Source of the DNA: Halobaculum litoreum
GTDB lineage: Archaea; Halobacteriota; Halobacteria; Halobacteriales; Haloferacaceae
Length of the DNA: 64,000 bases
Direction of reading: 5' to 3'
NCBI RefSeq assembly: GCF_030127125.1
Contig: NZ_CP126156.1
Coordinates: forward strand, 1,364,001-1,428,000
Below are positions 35,355 through 47,128 of this stretch, one piece after another. A program made the position numbers and the translations under genes. The notes beneath the pieces were generated by a model. The model was not told where the DNA came from and searched no databases. It was given only the letters and a program-made list of their open reading frames with translations. Each line of letters starts with the position of its first letter. The stretch's first letter is position 1.

Positions 35355-36785
35355 TCAGAAGATGTTCGCCTGCCGGTACACCGAGATCCCGTCGTCGGTG
35401 ATCTCGTACGGCTTCGTCTCGCGGGAGTGGTTCGCGTCGCGGATCTTCTGGATCTCGACCGCGAGGCGCGTCTCGCGGAAGTCCGACGGGCGGACGTACT
35501 GGAGGACGAACACCGCGTCGGTGAGGTACTCGACGATGCCGTGGCGTGAGGCGTAGGCGTTGTCCTCGCTGGCCTCGCTGGTGAGCATCGTCGTGACGCC
35601 CGCCGCCTTCAGCGAGCGGGCGAAGTCGAACACCTCCGAGCGGCGCTTGCTCGGGTGGTCGTACATCATCTCCAGCAGGGACACGGAGTCGAGCACGAGG
35701 CGGTCGGCGCCGAACTCCGTCACCAGCCGGGAGATGTCGTCGCGGATGGAGTCCAGCGAGTTCGCCATCTCGATGGGGTCCATCGCGATCACCGCGAGGC
35801 GGTCCTCGTCGGCGTAGCGGCGGTACTCCCACCCCTTCTCCTCGGCCGTCGAGAGGATCGCCTCCTCGGACTCCTCGAGCGTGATGTACACGGCGTCGCC
35901 GCCGTTCACGAGCGCCTCGTTGAGGAACTGGAGGCCGAAGGTGGTCTTCCCGGTGCCGGCGCTCCCGATGACGGCCATCAGCGAGCGCTCGGGGACGCCG
36001 CCGAGGATCATCTCGTCGAGCCCCTCGATCCCGACGTCGATCCGGTCGATGTCCGACTCGAACTCCGACTCGTCGAACGCGGGGCCGCCGCCCCCGCCGC
36101 CGAACCCCTGGCCGCCGCCGAACGCGTCGGCGCCGTCGCCGCCGAAGCCGCCGGGGCCGCCGGGGCCGCCCGGGGCGTCCTCCATGGCGGCGCCGAAGTC
36201 CTCGCCGAAGGGGTCGTCCGTCGCGCCCGGCGCGTCCCCGCCCATCCCTCCGAACGGGTCCGCGCCCGCGTCGGCGTCGGCGGTCGACCCGTCGTCCGCC
36301 GCCGGGACGTCGCCGTTCCCGTCGAGGCCGCCGAACCCCGGCCCCCGCCGCCGTCGCCCGTGTCGTCGCCGCCGAGCAGTTCGTCCAACCCGTCGTCGCC
36401 GTCGAAGGCGTCGTCGCGGACGCCGCCGAACGGGTCCGCGCCCGCGTCGGCGTCGGCGTCGGCGTCGACCTCCCCCGGCGTCGAACGGCTCGTCGTCCGC
36501 GGGCTCGGCGTCCGCGTCGAGGTCGTCGCGGTCGTCGCCGCGGGCGCCCGCGCGCTCGCTCGACCGACGACCCGCGTCCGCGTCCGAGTCGGTCGACTCG
36601 CCCGGATCGGTCGGCTCCGTCCCGCCCGCGCGGTCGGTCGTGTCGCCGCCCTCGGCTGCGTTCTCCACGTCGTCCGCGCCGCTCGCGTCGCCGGCGTCGT
36701 CTGCGTCGTCTGCGTCGTCGCCGCCGGCGCGTTCGCCCGGCTCCTCGCGGAGGGCGCGCTCGAACCAGTCGCCGTCGTCGCTCAC
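35355..36785 (-). CDS. RAD55/KaiC-type ATPase with long low-complexity N-terminal region, internally frame-shifted
   Basis: A RecA-fold ATPase of the KaiC/RAD55 group. The C-terminal 240 residues hold the ATPase: IDVGIEGLDEMILGGVPERSLMAVIGSAGTGKTTFGLQFLNE (Walker A), Glu pair in LEESEEAIL, and VLDSVSLLEMM (Walker B). The N-terminal half of about 225 residues is acidic, then Gly/Pro/Asp-rich with repeated ADPFGG-like units. A segment of Arg-rich nonsense is caused by two compensating frame changes, at C runs near 36472-36476 and 36336-36346. In the alternative frame the segment reads ADPFGGVRDDAFDGDDGLDELLGGDD. The GTG at 36785 begins VSDDGDWFERALREEP. Role unknown; such proteins often act in signalling. 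Confidence 0.75.
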   Translation of the reverse strand: MSDDGDWFERALREEPGERAGGDDADDADDAGDASGADDVENAAEGGDTTDRAGGTEPTDPGESTDSDADAGRRSSERAGARGDDRDDLDADAEPADDEPFDAGGGRRRRRRRRGRGPVRRRPRRRLRRRRRVGRTARRRRHGRRRRGPGFGGLDGNGDVPAADDGSTADADAGADPFGGMGGDAPGATDDPFGEDFGAAMEDAPGGPGGPGGFGGDGADAFGGGQGFGGGGGGPAFDESEFESDIDRIDVGIEGLDEMILGGVPERSLMAVIGSAGTGKTTFGLQFLNEALVNGGDAVYITLEESEEAILSTAEEKGWEYRRYADEDRLAVIAMDPIEMANSLDSIRDDISRLVTEFGADRLVLDSVSLLEMMYDHPSKRRSEVFDFARSLKAAGVTTMLTSEASEDNAYASRHGIVEYLTDAVFVLQYVRPSDFRETRLAVEIQKIRDANHSRETKPYEITDDGISVYRQANIF

Positions 36786-36997
36786 GGCCGCCACCTCCCG
36801 CTCCGGCCGTCCGTGGGGCCGGGGCGGCGGCGCGCCGGAGCGCGGCCGGGCGGGGGCGCGAGCGCCGGGCCGGACGTCGGGCGGTCGATCATCGTCCGAC
36901 GAAAGAGGACACGTCAGCATGAATGTTCCCCAGGCCGCCGACGGGGGGTGCGGCCGGGGTCGGGTGGCTTTTTGCCGGACGGCGGCGACGGGCGGGT

Positions 36998-37819
36998 ATG
37001 GATGTCGGCATCGTCGCCCAGAAGGGCAACGCGCGCGCGGCCTACCTCGCCGGCGACCTCCGCGACCGCCTCCGCGAGGCCGGCGTGGACGTCTCCGTCG
37101 ACGAGGCGACGGCCGGCGAACTCGGCGTCGCCGGGACGCCCGTCTCGGCCATGGACGAGACCGACCTCGTCGTCTCCATCGGTGGCGACGGCACGTTCCT
37201 GTTCGCCGCCCGCGGCGCCGGCGGCGTCCCCGTCCTCGGCGTCAACCTCGGGGAGGTCGGCTTCCTCAACGCCGTCTCGCCCGCCGAGGCCGTCGACGCC
37301 GTGCTCGCGGAGGTCGACGCCCACCGCGGCGAGGGGATGCGGATCCGGGAGGCCCCGCGGCTGGCGGCCGCGTGCGGCGACTGGACGTCGGAGCCGGCCG
37401 CCAACGAGGTCGTCGTGCAGGGCGGCCGGCGCGGCCGCGGCGGCGGCGTCGGCTACGAGGTGCGCGTCGACGGCTCGCTGTACTCCGGGGGGCACGCCGA
37501 CGGCGTCCTCGTCGCGACGCCGACGGGGTCGACGGCGTACAACCTCTCCGAGGGGGGCCCGCTCGTTCACCCCCGTATCGACGGCCTCGTCGTCAACGAG
37601 ATGTGTGCCGAGGGCGGAATGCCGCCCCTGGTCGTCTCCCCGGAGTCGACCGTGACGGTCACGCTCACCGACGCCGAGGAGGCGGTCGTCATCACCGACG
37701 GCCGCGGCCAACACGCCGTCGACGTGCCGACCGAGGTGGCCGTCACCACGACCGAACCGCCGATGCGCGTCGCCGGCCCCTCCGCCGACTTCTTCGAGGC
37801 GCTCGGGAAGCTGTCCTGA
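36998..37819 (+). CDS. nadK: NAD kinase (ATP/polyphosphate)
   Basis: A 273-aa NAD kinase that makes NADP+. The family GGDGT motif is in [19 protein letters not shown] in the second conserved block ([12 protein letters not shown]), and the glycine-rich [29 protein letters not shown] completes the active site. ATG 36998 was chosen over the earlier in-frame start because it begins the first strand ([11 protein letters not shown]) and an AT-rich element (gctttttg) lies about 28 nt upstream. Confidence 0.92.
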   Translation: MDVGIVAQKGNARAAYLAGDLRDRLREAGVDVSVDEATAGELGVAGTPVSAMDETDLVVSIGGDGTFLFAARGAGGVPVLGVNLGEVGFLNAVSPAEAVDAVLAEVDAHRGEGMRIREAPRLAAACGDWTSEPAANEVVVQGGRRGRGGGVGYEVRVDGSLYSGGHADGVLVATPTGSTAYNLSEGGPLVHPRIDGLVVNEMCAEGGMPPLVVSPESTVTVTLTDAEEAVVITDGRGQHAVDVPTEVAVTTTEPPMRVAGPSADFFEALGKLS

Positions 37820-37822
37820 GCC

Positions 37823-38416
37823 TCAGCCGGTCCGGAGGTCGTCGACCCCGCCCCACCGGATCGCGGCGGCGGCGACCTCGTCGGCCCGTCTCACGATCGC
37901 GGCCTCCGGCGTCGCCGGCTCGACGGCCGTCCGCGACGTGTGCGACAGCACGACGTGTGACACCTCGACCGGGAGGCCCGCGCGCTCGCAGACGGCCACG
38001 CCGACGTACGGGTGGCCCAGCAGGTCGTAGTAGACGGTCCCGGCGTCGTCGCCCGACGCGCCGGGCGCGAACTCGTACAGCTTGCTCACGTCGTGGAGCA
38101 GCGCGCCCGCGACGACGAGGTCGCGGTCGAGACCGAGGGCCGGACGGCGGGTGCGGAGTTCGTCGGCCATCCCGACCGCGAGCGCGGTCACCTCGTTCAC
38201 GTGGTCGACGTTCGACTCGTCGGGGAGGCCGAGCCGCGCCTGCTCGTCGGGGAGCCACGGCACCTCGCGGAGGTCGCCCCAGTCGGTGTCGCCGAGCGCG
38301 ACGGCGTACGCCTCGACGACGCCGTCACGGAGGTCGGGATCGGCGATCGCGTCCAGCGCGGGGAACACGTCGGCGAGGTCGTCCGGGAGCGCGTCGGGCG
38401 CGCGAGCGTCGCTCAT
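37823..38416 (-). CDS. HD-domain metal-dependent phosphohydrolase
   Basis: A 197-aa HD-superfamily protein. The central motif is VVAGALLHDVSKLYEF, with a His/Asp pair, a preceding His in VDHVNEVTALAVGMADEL, and a later GHPYVGVAVCERAGLPVEVSHVVLSHTS with further His ligands. Such proteins hydrolyse nucleotides or other phosphoesters, but the substrate is unknown. Convergent with nadK; only 3 nt separate their stops. Confidence 0.8.
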   Translation of the reverse strand: MSDARAPDALPDDLADVFPALDAIADPDLRDGVVEAYAVALGDTDWGDLREVPWLPDEQARLGLPDESNVDHVNEVTALAVGMADELRTRRPALGLDRDLVVAGALLHDVSKLYEFAPGASGDDAGTVYYDLLGHPYVGVAVCERAGLPVEVSHVVLSHTSRTAVEPATPEAAIVRRADEVAAAAIRWGGVDDLRTG

Positions 38417-38554
38417 GCCCCGCGGTTCGCGGACGGCGGTGAAAAAGGCGGGTCGTGGGTCGGTCCCGCGGGTCGGTGTCGCGGCGCTCTCGGCGGCCCG
38501 GCACGAAGCCCTCGCCGCCGCGTTCGTCGAGGCCTCGCTTCGCTCGGCCTCGCG

Positions 38555-41890
<3,336 letters not shown>

Positions 41891-41911
41891 TGTCGCTATC
41901 GAGTTCGGTCA

Positions 41912-41922
41912 TCGTAATAAGG
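41912..41922 (-). promoter_or_regulatory. TATA box of carB
   Basis: On the minus strand the sequence reads accttattacg. Its centre is about 27 nt before the ATG at 41890, so carB should be transcribed leaderless. Confidence 0.5.
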
Positions 41923-41953
41923 TCGGCGAAACGCACCGATATTCGTAGCCGAG

Positions 41954-41968
41954 TTACGAAATTCGTAA
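41954..41968. promoter_or_regulatory. Operator-like perfect palindrome upstream of carB
   Basis: TTACGAA-A-TTCGTAA is a perfect 7-bp inverted repeat with a 1-nt centre, with an additional half-site ATTCGTA at 41941-41947. It lies 35-50 nt upstream of the carB TATA box, the position expected for an activator or Lrp/AsnC-type regulator in archaea. Confidence 0.55.
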
Positions 41969-42097
41969 TGCTACGCTGTCACACACGGCGCGATCGTGGG
42001 TGTCGTCCGTGTCGGCGGTCGACGACGGCACCGAACACGCTCCGCCCGGCGGCGCGCCCGGTCCGGCCCCCGCCGAGTGCGACGCCCGCGGGAGGGG

Positions 42098-42628
42098 TCA
42101 GACGTACACGTCGTCGGCGTCGAGGTCCCGCTCTGCGCGGTACTGCTCGACGAACTCGCTCACGTCGAACTGGAGCATCTGGTCTTCGAACTGCGTCATC
42201 GCCGTCGAGTCGTCCGCGTGGCTGATCGCGTGCTCCATCAGCTCGATCACCAACTCGACGATGATCTCGTGGAGGCGTCGGGAGTCGAACTCGGTGATCC
42301 ACAGCATCGAGTACCCCATGTCGGGGTTCTCGCTGGCGTCCTCGGCGACGACCTGCTCGGGGAACTCCTCCAGCACGATGCCCATGAGGTGGGGCGTGCC
42401 GAACTCCGGCATCTCCTCGCTGGTCGTCTCGACGGCCTCGCGGAGCGTCCCGACGAGGAACTCGGGGAGGAAGCGCTCGGGGGGGTTCACGTCCGTGACG
42501 ACCGCGTGGCTCGCGCCGCACGCGCAGTCGTACTCGCGCATGCCGAGGTCGAACACCGACATCGATCGCGTCTCGCCGCAGGGCAACTCGACGGCGTCGT
42601 CCCCGCCGGGGACGCGCGGCTCGCTCAT
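42098..42628 (-). CDS. DUF5815-like conserved haloarchaeal protein
   Basis: A 176-aa acidic protein with a possible metal site in the N-terminal part: LPCGETRSMSVFDLGMREYDCACGASHAVVTDV has three Cys and a His. The helical remainder includes MGIVLEEFPEQVV and FDSRRLHEIIVELVIELMEHAISHADD. From memory this matches the haloarchaeal family catalogued as DUF5815; function unknown. It lies upstream of carB on the same strand, separated by the carB operator region. Confidence 0.65.
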   Translation of the reverse strand: MSEPRVPGGDDAVELPCGETRSMSVFDLGMREYDCACGASHAVVTDVNPPERFLPEFLVGTLREAVETTSEEMPEFGTPHLMGIVLEEFPEQVVAEDASENPDMGYSMLWITEFDSRRLHEIIVELVIELMEHAISHADDSTAMTQFEDQMLQFDVSEFVEQYRAERDLDADDVYV

Positions 42629-42690
42629 ACCGTCGCCTCGGTGCCGACGGGGTGTAAAAGGCGCGTTCGCGGGGCGCGGCGCGGCGACGA

Positions 42691-43038
42691 CTACGCCTCG
42701 TCGTCCGTCTCGTCGTCCGTCCCGTCGTCCGTCGCGACGTCGTCCCCGCCGTGCTCGTCGTCTCCCTCCGCGGTCCCGTCGTCCCCGTGCGCACCGTCGG
42801 CGGCGTCCCCGCGGTCACCGTCCCCGTCGCCGGCGCGTTCGACCTCGGCTTCCACTTCGATCGCCAGTCCGGGCGCCGTCAACTCGGCCTCGAACGCCTC
42901 GGCGTCGCCCAGTTCGGCCTCCAGTTCGTCGCTGTCCACCTCGACCTCGACCTCCACCTCGACGGCGATGTCGTCGTCGGACACGGACACCTGTTGGCGT
43001 TCCAATCGTTTCAGCGTTCCCGCCGTTCCCGCGCCCAT
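42691..43038 (-). CDS. Very acidic hypothetical protein
   Basis: A 115-aa frame starting MGAGTAGTLKRLERQQVSVSDDDIAVEVEVEVEVD. The N-terminal 30 residues carry an alternating Val-Glu strand, followed by an AEFEAELTAP-like segment, then a disordered Asp/Glu/Gly tail. The net charge is extremely negative, but regular amino acid use and the conserved-looking LKRLERQQVSVSDDDIAVEVEV argue for a real gene. It is divergent from the FAD oxidoreductase gene and separated from it by 38 nt. No family recognised. Confidence 0.5.
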   Translation of the reverse strand: MGAGTAGTLKRLERQQVSVSDDDIAVEVEVEVEVDSDELEAELGDAEAFEAELTAPGLAIEVEAEVERAGDGDGDRGDAADGAHGDDGTAEGDDEHGGDDVATDDGTDDETDDEA

Positions 43039-43076
43039 CCACAAGCGACTTGCCGCGCGGTCGCCGACTCCGGGGT

Positions 43077-44393
43077 ATGATCGCTATCGTCGGCGGCGGC
43101 ATCGCGGGGCTCGCCGCCGCCCGCCGCCTGCGCGCGAACGGGCGCGAGGTGACGGTGTACGAGGCCGGCGGCGACGAGGCGCTGGGGGGCCTCGCGCGCA
43201 CCTACCCGACCGCGGGCGACGACGTCGAGCAGTTCTACCACCACCTCTCGAAGTCCGAGGAGGAGATCGTCGCGTTGGCCGAGGAGTTGGGCGTCGGCGA
43301 CCGCCTGGAGTGGCTCGTCGGCAAGAACGCCTACTACGTCGACGGCGTCGTCCACCCGCTGGACACGCCGTGGCAGATCCTCGCGTACCCCCACATGAGC
43401 GTGTACGACAAGTTCCGGCTGGGGATGCTCACGCTGGAGGTCGACGTGCGCGGCGGCGTCCCCTCGTTCGACACGTACGACGACCTCGCGGACTTCGAGG
43501 ACGTCCCGATCCGCGAGTTCCTGCTGGACCACACCACCCGCGGCGTGTACGAGAACTTCTTCGAACCCCTCCTCGACGCGAAGTTCGGCTCCCGCAAGGA
43601 CGACGTCAGCGCCGCGTGGCTGCTCGGGCGCATCAAGTTCCGCGGCGAGCGCGACCTCCTGCGCGGGGAGGTGCTCGGCTACTTCGACGGCGGCTTCGCG
43701 CCCCTGATCGACGCGCTCGTCGACGACGTCGGCCGCGAGCACATCGAGACGAACGCCCGCGTCACCGGCCTCGACGTCGACGACGGCGCCGTCTCGTCGG
43801 TCACGGTCGCACAGGACGGCGCCGAACGGACCGAGGCCGTCGACGGCGTCGTCGTCGCGACGATGCCGAACGTCCTCGAGGAGCTGACGGGGTACGCCTG
43901 CGACGTCGACTTCCAGGGCGCCGTCTGCGCGGTCGTCACGATGGACGAGCCGCTGACGGACACCTACTGGCTCAACGTCGCCCACGACGCCCCGTTCGGC
44001 GCGCTCATCGAACACACGAACTTCGTGCCGCCCGAGCGCTACGGCGGCGACCACCTGCTGTACGTCGCCAGCTACGTCCAGTCGGACGACGAGTGGCTCG
44101 CGACCGCCGACGACGACGCAGTCGAGGACCGCTGGCTCGGCCACGTCGCCGACATGTTCCCCGACTTCGACCGCGACGACGTCTCCCAGTTCCGGGTCGC
44201 GCGCGCGCCCCGTGCGGCGCCCATCTACGAGCGCGGCTACCTCGACCTCGTCGTGCCGTACGACCTGGCCGACGAGGTCGCCGACGGCGTCTACTACGCC
44301 GGGATGGCCAGCGCGGCGCAGTACCCCGAGCGCAGCCTGAACGGCGGTGTCGTCGCCGGCCGCGAGTGCGCCGACCGGATCGTCGGGAACTGA
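43077..44393 (+). CDS. NAD(P)/FAD-dependent oxidoreductase (amine oxidase / phytoene desaturase-like)
   Basis: A 438-aa flavoprotein. The FAD-binding GxGxxG motif is MIAIVGGGIAGLAAARRLRANG, followed by VYEAGGDEALGGLART; the closing FAD motif is VYYAGMASAAQYPERSLNGGVVAGRECADRI. The central part (YVDGVVHPLDTPWQIL, FFEPLLDAKFGSRKDDVSAAWLLGRIKFRG) is the UDP-galactopyranose mutase/desaturase-like arrangement of amine-oxidase-type enzymes. Substrate unknown; there is no carotenoid gene nearby. Confidence 0.85.
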   Translation: MIAIVGGGIAGLAAARRLRANGREVTVYEAGGDEALGGLARTYPTAGDDVEQFYHHLSKSEEEIVALAEELGVGDRLEWLVGKNAYYVDGVVHPLDTPWQILAYPHMSVYDKFRLGMLTLEVDVRGGVPSFDTYDDLADFEDVPIREFLLDHTTRGVYENFFEPLLDAKFGSRKDDVSAAWLLGRIKFRGERDLLRGEVLGYFDGGFAPLIDALVDDVGREHIETNARVTGLDVDDGAVSSVTVAQDGAERTEAVDGVVVATMPNVLEELTGYACDVDFQGAVCAVVTMDEPLTDTYWLNVAHDAPFGALIEHTNFVPPERYGGDHLLYVASYVQSDDEWLATADDDAVEDRWLGHVADMFPDFDRDDVSQFRVARAPRAAPIYERGYLDLVVPYDLADEVADGVYYAGMASAAQYPERSLNGGVVAGRECADRIVGN

Positions 44394-44459
44394 CGCGGGT
44401 CCCGTCGCGCGTCCGGCCCCGCCCGCACGGATTTACCGCCGGCGCGCGTAGACCTCCCC

Positions 44460-45185
44460 ATGGCTACCGACTCCGCGACCGCCGACCGAGCCGACCGGAC
44501 GGGCCTGCCCGACGGGCTGTGGCGCGTCGACGGGAGCGCCTCGAACGCGTTCCTCGTGCGCGACGGCGACGGGCACGACGCCCCGCTGTACCTCGTCGAC
44601 GCGGGCGTCCCCGGCGACGCCGGCGCGATCCGTGCGGCCGTCTCGAACGCCGGCTACGACCTCCGCGCCGTGGACGGCGTCCTGCTCACCCACTACGACT
44701 ACGACCACGTCGGCGCCCTCGCGAAGCTGGCGGAGCTCGACTGCCCGGTGTACGCCGCCGACCCGGACGCCTCGTTCCTCGACGGGAGCCGGAAGCCGGG
44801 ACTGTGGCCGCACAAGGCGCTGATCCAGCGTGTCGCGGGCGTGTTCACCGACCCGCCCGGCCTGCCCGTCGAGCGCGTCGCCGACGGCGACACCGTCGGG
44901 AGCTTCACCGCCTACCACACGCCCGGCCACGGCCCCGGCCACCTCGCGTGGGTGAGCGAGGACCGGGGGGTCGGGTTCCTCGGCGACCTCGTGCGCGAGG
45001 CCGACGGCGCGTTGGCGGCGTCCCCGTGGTACATCAGCTACGACCCCGACACGGTCCGCGCCAGCGTCCGCGACCTCGACGACCGCGCCCCCGAGTTCGC
45101 GACCGCCTGCGTGGGCCACGGCGACCCGGTCTCGCCGGGCGGCCGCGAGGCGCTCGCGACGCTGGCGGCGTCGCTGCGGGGGTAG
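44460..45185 (+). CDS. MBL-fold metallo-hydrolase
   Basis: A 241-aa metallo-beta-lactamase. It has THYDYDHVG (a HxHxDH variant with Tyr in place of the second His), a distal GHGPGHLAWV, and AWVSEDRGVGFLGDLVREADG with the bridging Asp. The final His is in ACVGHGDPVSPGG. The substrate cannot be predicted. The 66 nt before the ATG include a gatttacc box at leaderless spacing, so it can be transcribed independently of the upstream flavoprotein gene. Confidence 0.83.
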   Translation: MATDSATADRADRTGLPDGLWRVDGSASNAFLVRDGDGHDAPLYLVDAGVPGDAGAIRAAVSNAGYDLRAVDGVLLTHYDYDHVGALAKLAELDCPVYAADPDASFLDGSRKPGLWPHKALIQRVAGVFTDPPGLPVERVADGDTVGSFTAYHTPGHGPGHLAWVSEDRGVGFLGDLVREADGALAASPWYISYDPDTVRASVRDLDDRAPEFATACVGHGDPVSPGGREALATLAASLRG

Positions 45186-45215
45186 GTCGTTCCGCGAAAC
45201 GGCCCCGGTGCGGGG

Positions 45216-45506
45216 TTACGCGATCTCGAAGCCGCGCTCGACGAGGAACTCGCGGACGCGCGTCTCGTGGTCGCCCTGCACCTCGATGGTGCCGTCGTCC
45301 ACGGTGCCGCCGGCGCCCATCGCCCGCTTGATGTCGGTACCGAGCGCCTTCACGTCGACCGCGTCGGGGTCGAACCCCTCGATCACGGTGACCGGCTTGT
45401 TGTACGTGCGCCGCTCGACGCGGATGGCGAGGATCTGTTCTGCGCGGTCGAGGTCGGCGGTCAGGTCGTCCGGGATCCCCGCGAAGGGATCGTCGTTGTC
45501 GGTCAC
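45216..45506 (-). CDS. Translation initiation factor eIF1/SUI1-type (YciH family)
   Basis: A 96-aa SUI1-fold protein that binds the small ribosomal subunit and checks the start codon. ILAIRVERRTYNKPVTVIEGF, LGTDIKRAMGAGGTVDDGTIEVQGDH and VREFLVERGFEIA are the family's core motifs. The start is GTG 45506. A ccttatcacg box lies about 30 nt upstream on the minus strand. Confidence 0.88.
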   Translation of the reverse strand: MTDNDDPFAGIPDDLTADLDRAEQILAIRVERRTYNKPVTVIEGFDPDAVDVKALGTDIKRAMGAGGTVDDGTIEVQGDHETRVREFLVERGFEIA

Positions 45507-45680
45507 TTCGACCGGTAGTTGTGTCGCGACCGTGATAAGGTAGCTGGCACGCGGCCGGCGCGCCGGAAGCGCCCCGTCGGCGGGGCGAGCGGGCCGCGGA
45601 CGCCGGGCCGCCGGGTCGCGCCGCTGGCGGCGCGCGGTCGCGGCGAAAGAACGGGGATCGGAGCCGGAGCGGGTCGTCGC

Positions 45681-46943
45681 TTACGCGAGGTCGTGGATGC
45701 GCTCGACGATCTCGTCGGCGAACTCGGAGGTCGCGAGCTTCGTGGCGCCCTCGCGCTGGCGCTCGAGGTCGTACGTGACGCGACCCTCGGAGATCTGCGC
45801 CTCGACGGCGTCGCGGACGAGGTCCGCGGCGTCGTTCCAGCCCATGTACTCGAGCATCTCGCGGCCCGAGAGGATCATCGCGGTCGGGTTGACCTTGTCC
45901 TCGCCGGCGTACTTGGGCGCCGAGCCGTGGACGGGCTCCGCGAGCGCCTTGCCCTCGCCGAAGTTGATGCCGGGCGCGATGCCGAGGCCGCCGATCTGGG
46001 CGCCGGCGGCGTCGGACATGTAGTCGCCGTTGAGGTTCATCGTCGCGATGACCGAGTAGTCGCTCGTCCGGGTGAGGAGCTGCTGGAGCATGTTGTCGGC
46101 GATGCGGTCCTTGACGACGACGGTGCCGTCGGGCTGCTCGCCGTCGAACTCGTCCCACAGCTCGTCCTCGGTGATGACCTCGTCACCGTACTCCTCCTCG
46201 GCCAGCTCGTAGCCCCAGTCGCGGAAGGCGGCCTCGGTGAACTTCATGATGTTCCCCTTGTGGACGAGGGTGACCGAGTCGCGGTCGTTGTTGATCGCGT
46301 AGTCGATCGCCTGCCGGATGAGGCGCTTGGAGCCGAACTCCGAGATCGGCTTGACGCCGATGCCGACCGGGCCGTCGTGGATGGTCGAGTCGAAGCCCAT
46401 CTCGTCTTCGACGAACTCGCGGACCTGTTCGACCTCGTCGGTGCCGGCCTCCCACTCGATGCCGGCGTACACGTCCTCGGTGTTCTCGCGGAACGTGATC
46501 ATGTCCATCTCCTCGGGGTTCTTCACCGGGGAGGGGACGCCGTCGAGGTGGTAGGTGGGGCGGACGTTCGCGTACAGGTCGAGCGTCTTCCGGAGCGCGA
46601 CGTTGAGCGAGCGGAACCCGGATCCGACGGGCGTCGTCAGCGGGCCCTTGATGCCGACGCGGAACTCGCGGAACGCCTCTACCGTCTCGTCGGGGAGGTT
46701 CTCGTCGTACTTCTCGCGGGCGGACTCGCCGGCGAACACGCGCATCCACGCGATGGAGCGGCCGGTCGCCTCGGCGGCGGCGTCGAGTACCTTCTGGGCC
46801 GCGGGGCCGACGTCGGTGCCGATACCGTCGCCGTGGATGATCGGGACGATCGGGTTCTCGGGGACGTCGAGTTCGCCCGTCTCCTCGTCGGCGAGGGTGA
46901 TGGCCTCGCCCTCCTCGGGGCGGTCGGCGATGTCGTAGCTCAT
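45681..46943 (-). CDS. icd: Isocitrate dehydrogenase (NADP+)
   Basis: A 420-aa TCA-cycle enzyme converting isocitrate to 2-oxoglutarate. Substrate-binding motifs GSGFRSLNVALRKTLDLYANVRP (Ser and Arg set) and the adjacent FRENTEDVYAGIEW, the metal-binding region NGDYMSDAAGAQIGGLGIAPG and NPTAMILSGREMLEYMGW are all present. The late EPVHGSAPKYAGEDKVNPT segment is typical of NADP-dependent enzymes, though the cofactor was not tested. Monocistronic, with the GTG/ATG start at 46943. Confidence 0.95.
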   Translation of the reverse strand: MSYDIADRPEEGEAITLADEETGELDVPENPIVPIIHGDGIGTDVGPAAQKVLDAAAEATGRSIAWMRVFAGESAREKYDENLPDETVEAFREFRVGIKGPLTTPVGSGFRSLNVALRKTLDLYANVRPTYHLDGVPSPVKNPEEMDMITFRENTEDVYAGIEWEAGTDEVEQVREFVEDEMGFDSTIHDGPVGIGVKPISEFGSKRLIRQAIDYAINNDRDSVTLVHKGNIMKFTEAAFRDWGYELAEEEYGDEVITEDELWDEFDGEQPDGTVVVKDRIADNMLQQLLTRTSDYSVIATMNLNGDYMSDAAGAQIGGLGIAPGINFGEGKALAEPVHGSAPKYAGEDKVNPTAMILSGREMLEYMGWNDAADLVRDAVEAQISEGRVTYDLERQREGATKLATSEFADEIVERIHDLA

Positions 46944-47128
46944 AGGCTACCCGCGGCTACCGACGGGGAGCGAAAAAGCCTGCCGTTCTCCGACGACGAC
47001 GCCGATATCGTCCGTCAAGGGCGTCACAGGTTCACACGGAATGGGGCGCCGCGGCGGCCGTCGGGAGCCGCGGCCGCCCCCGACGCGGCTCCCTCCGGTT
47101 ATATCCCGCCCCGGCGTGTGTCGCCCGT

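Noticed and set aside
36360..36440. Arg-rich segment inside the RAD55-like ATPase as a possible nucleic-acid-binding region.
   Set aside because: It is a frame-shift artefact; the other frame reads Asp/Gly-rich ADPFGG-type sequence that matches the rest of the linker.
36421..36480. Runs of gcgtcg and similar triplets as satellite repeats.
   Set aside because: They encode Asp/Ala/Asp codons in low-complexity acidic protein segments, so this is coding bias, not a repeat array.
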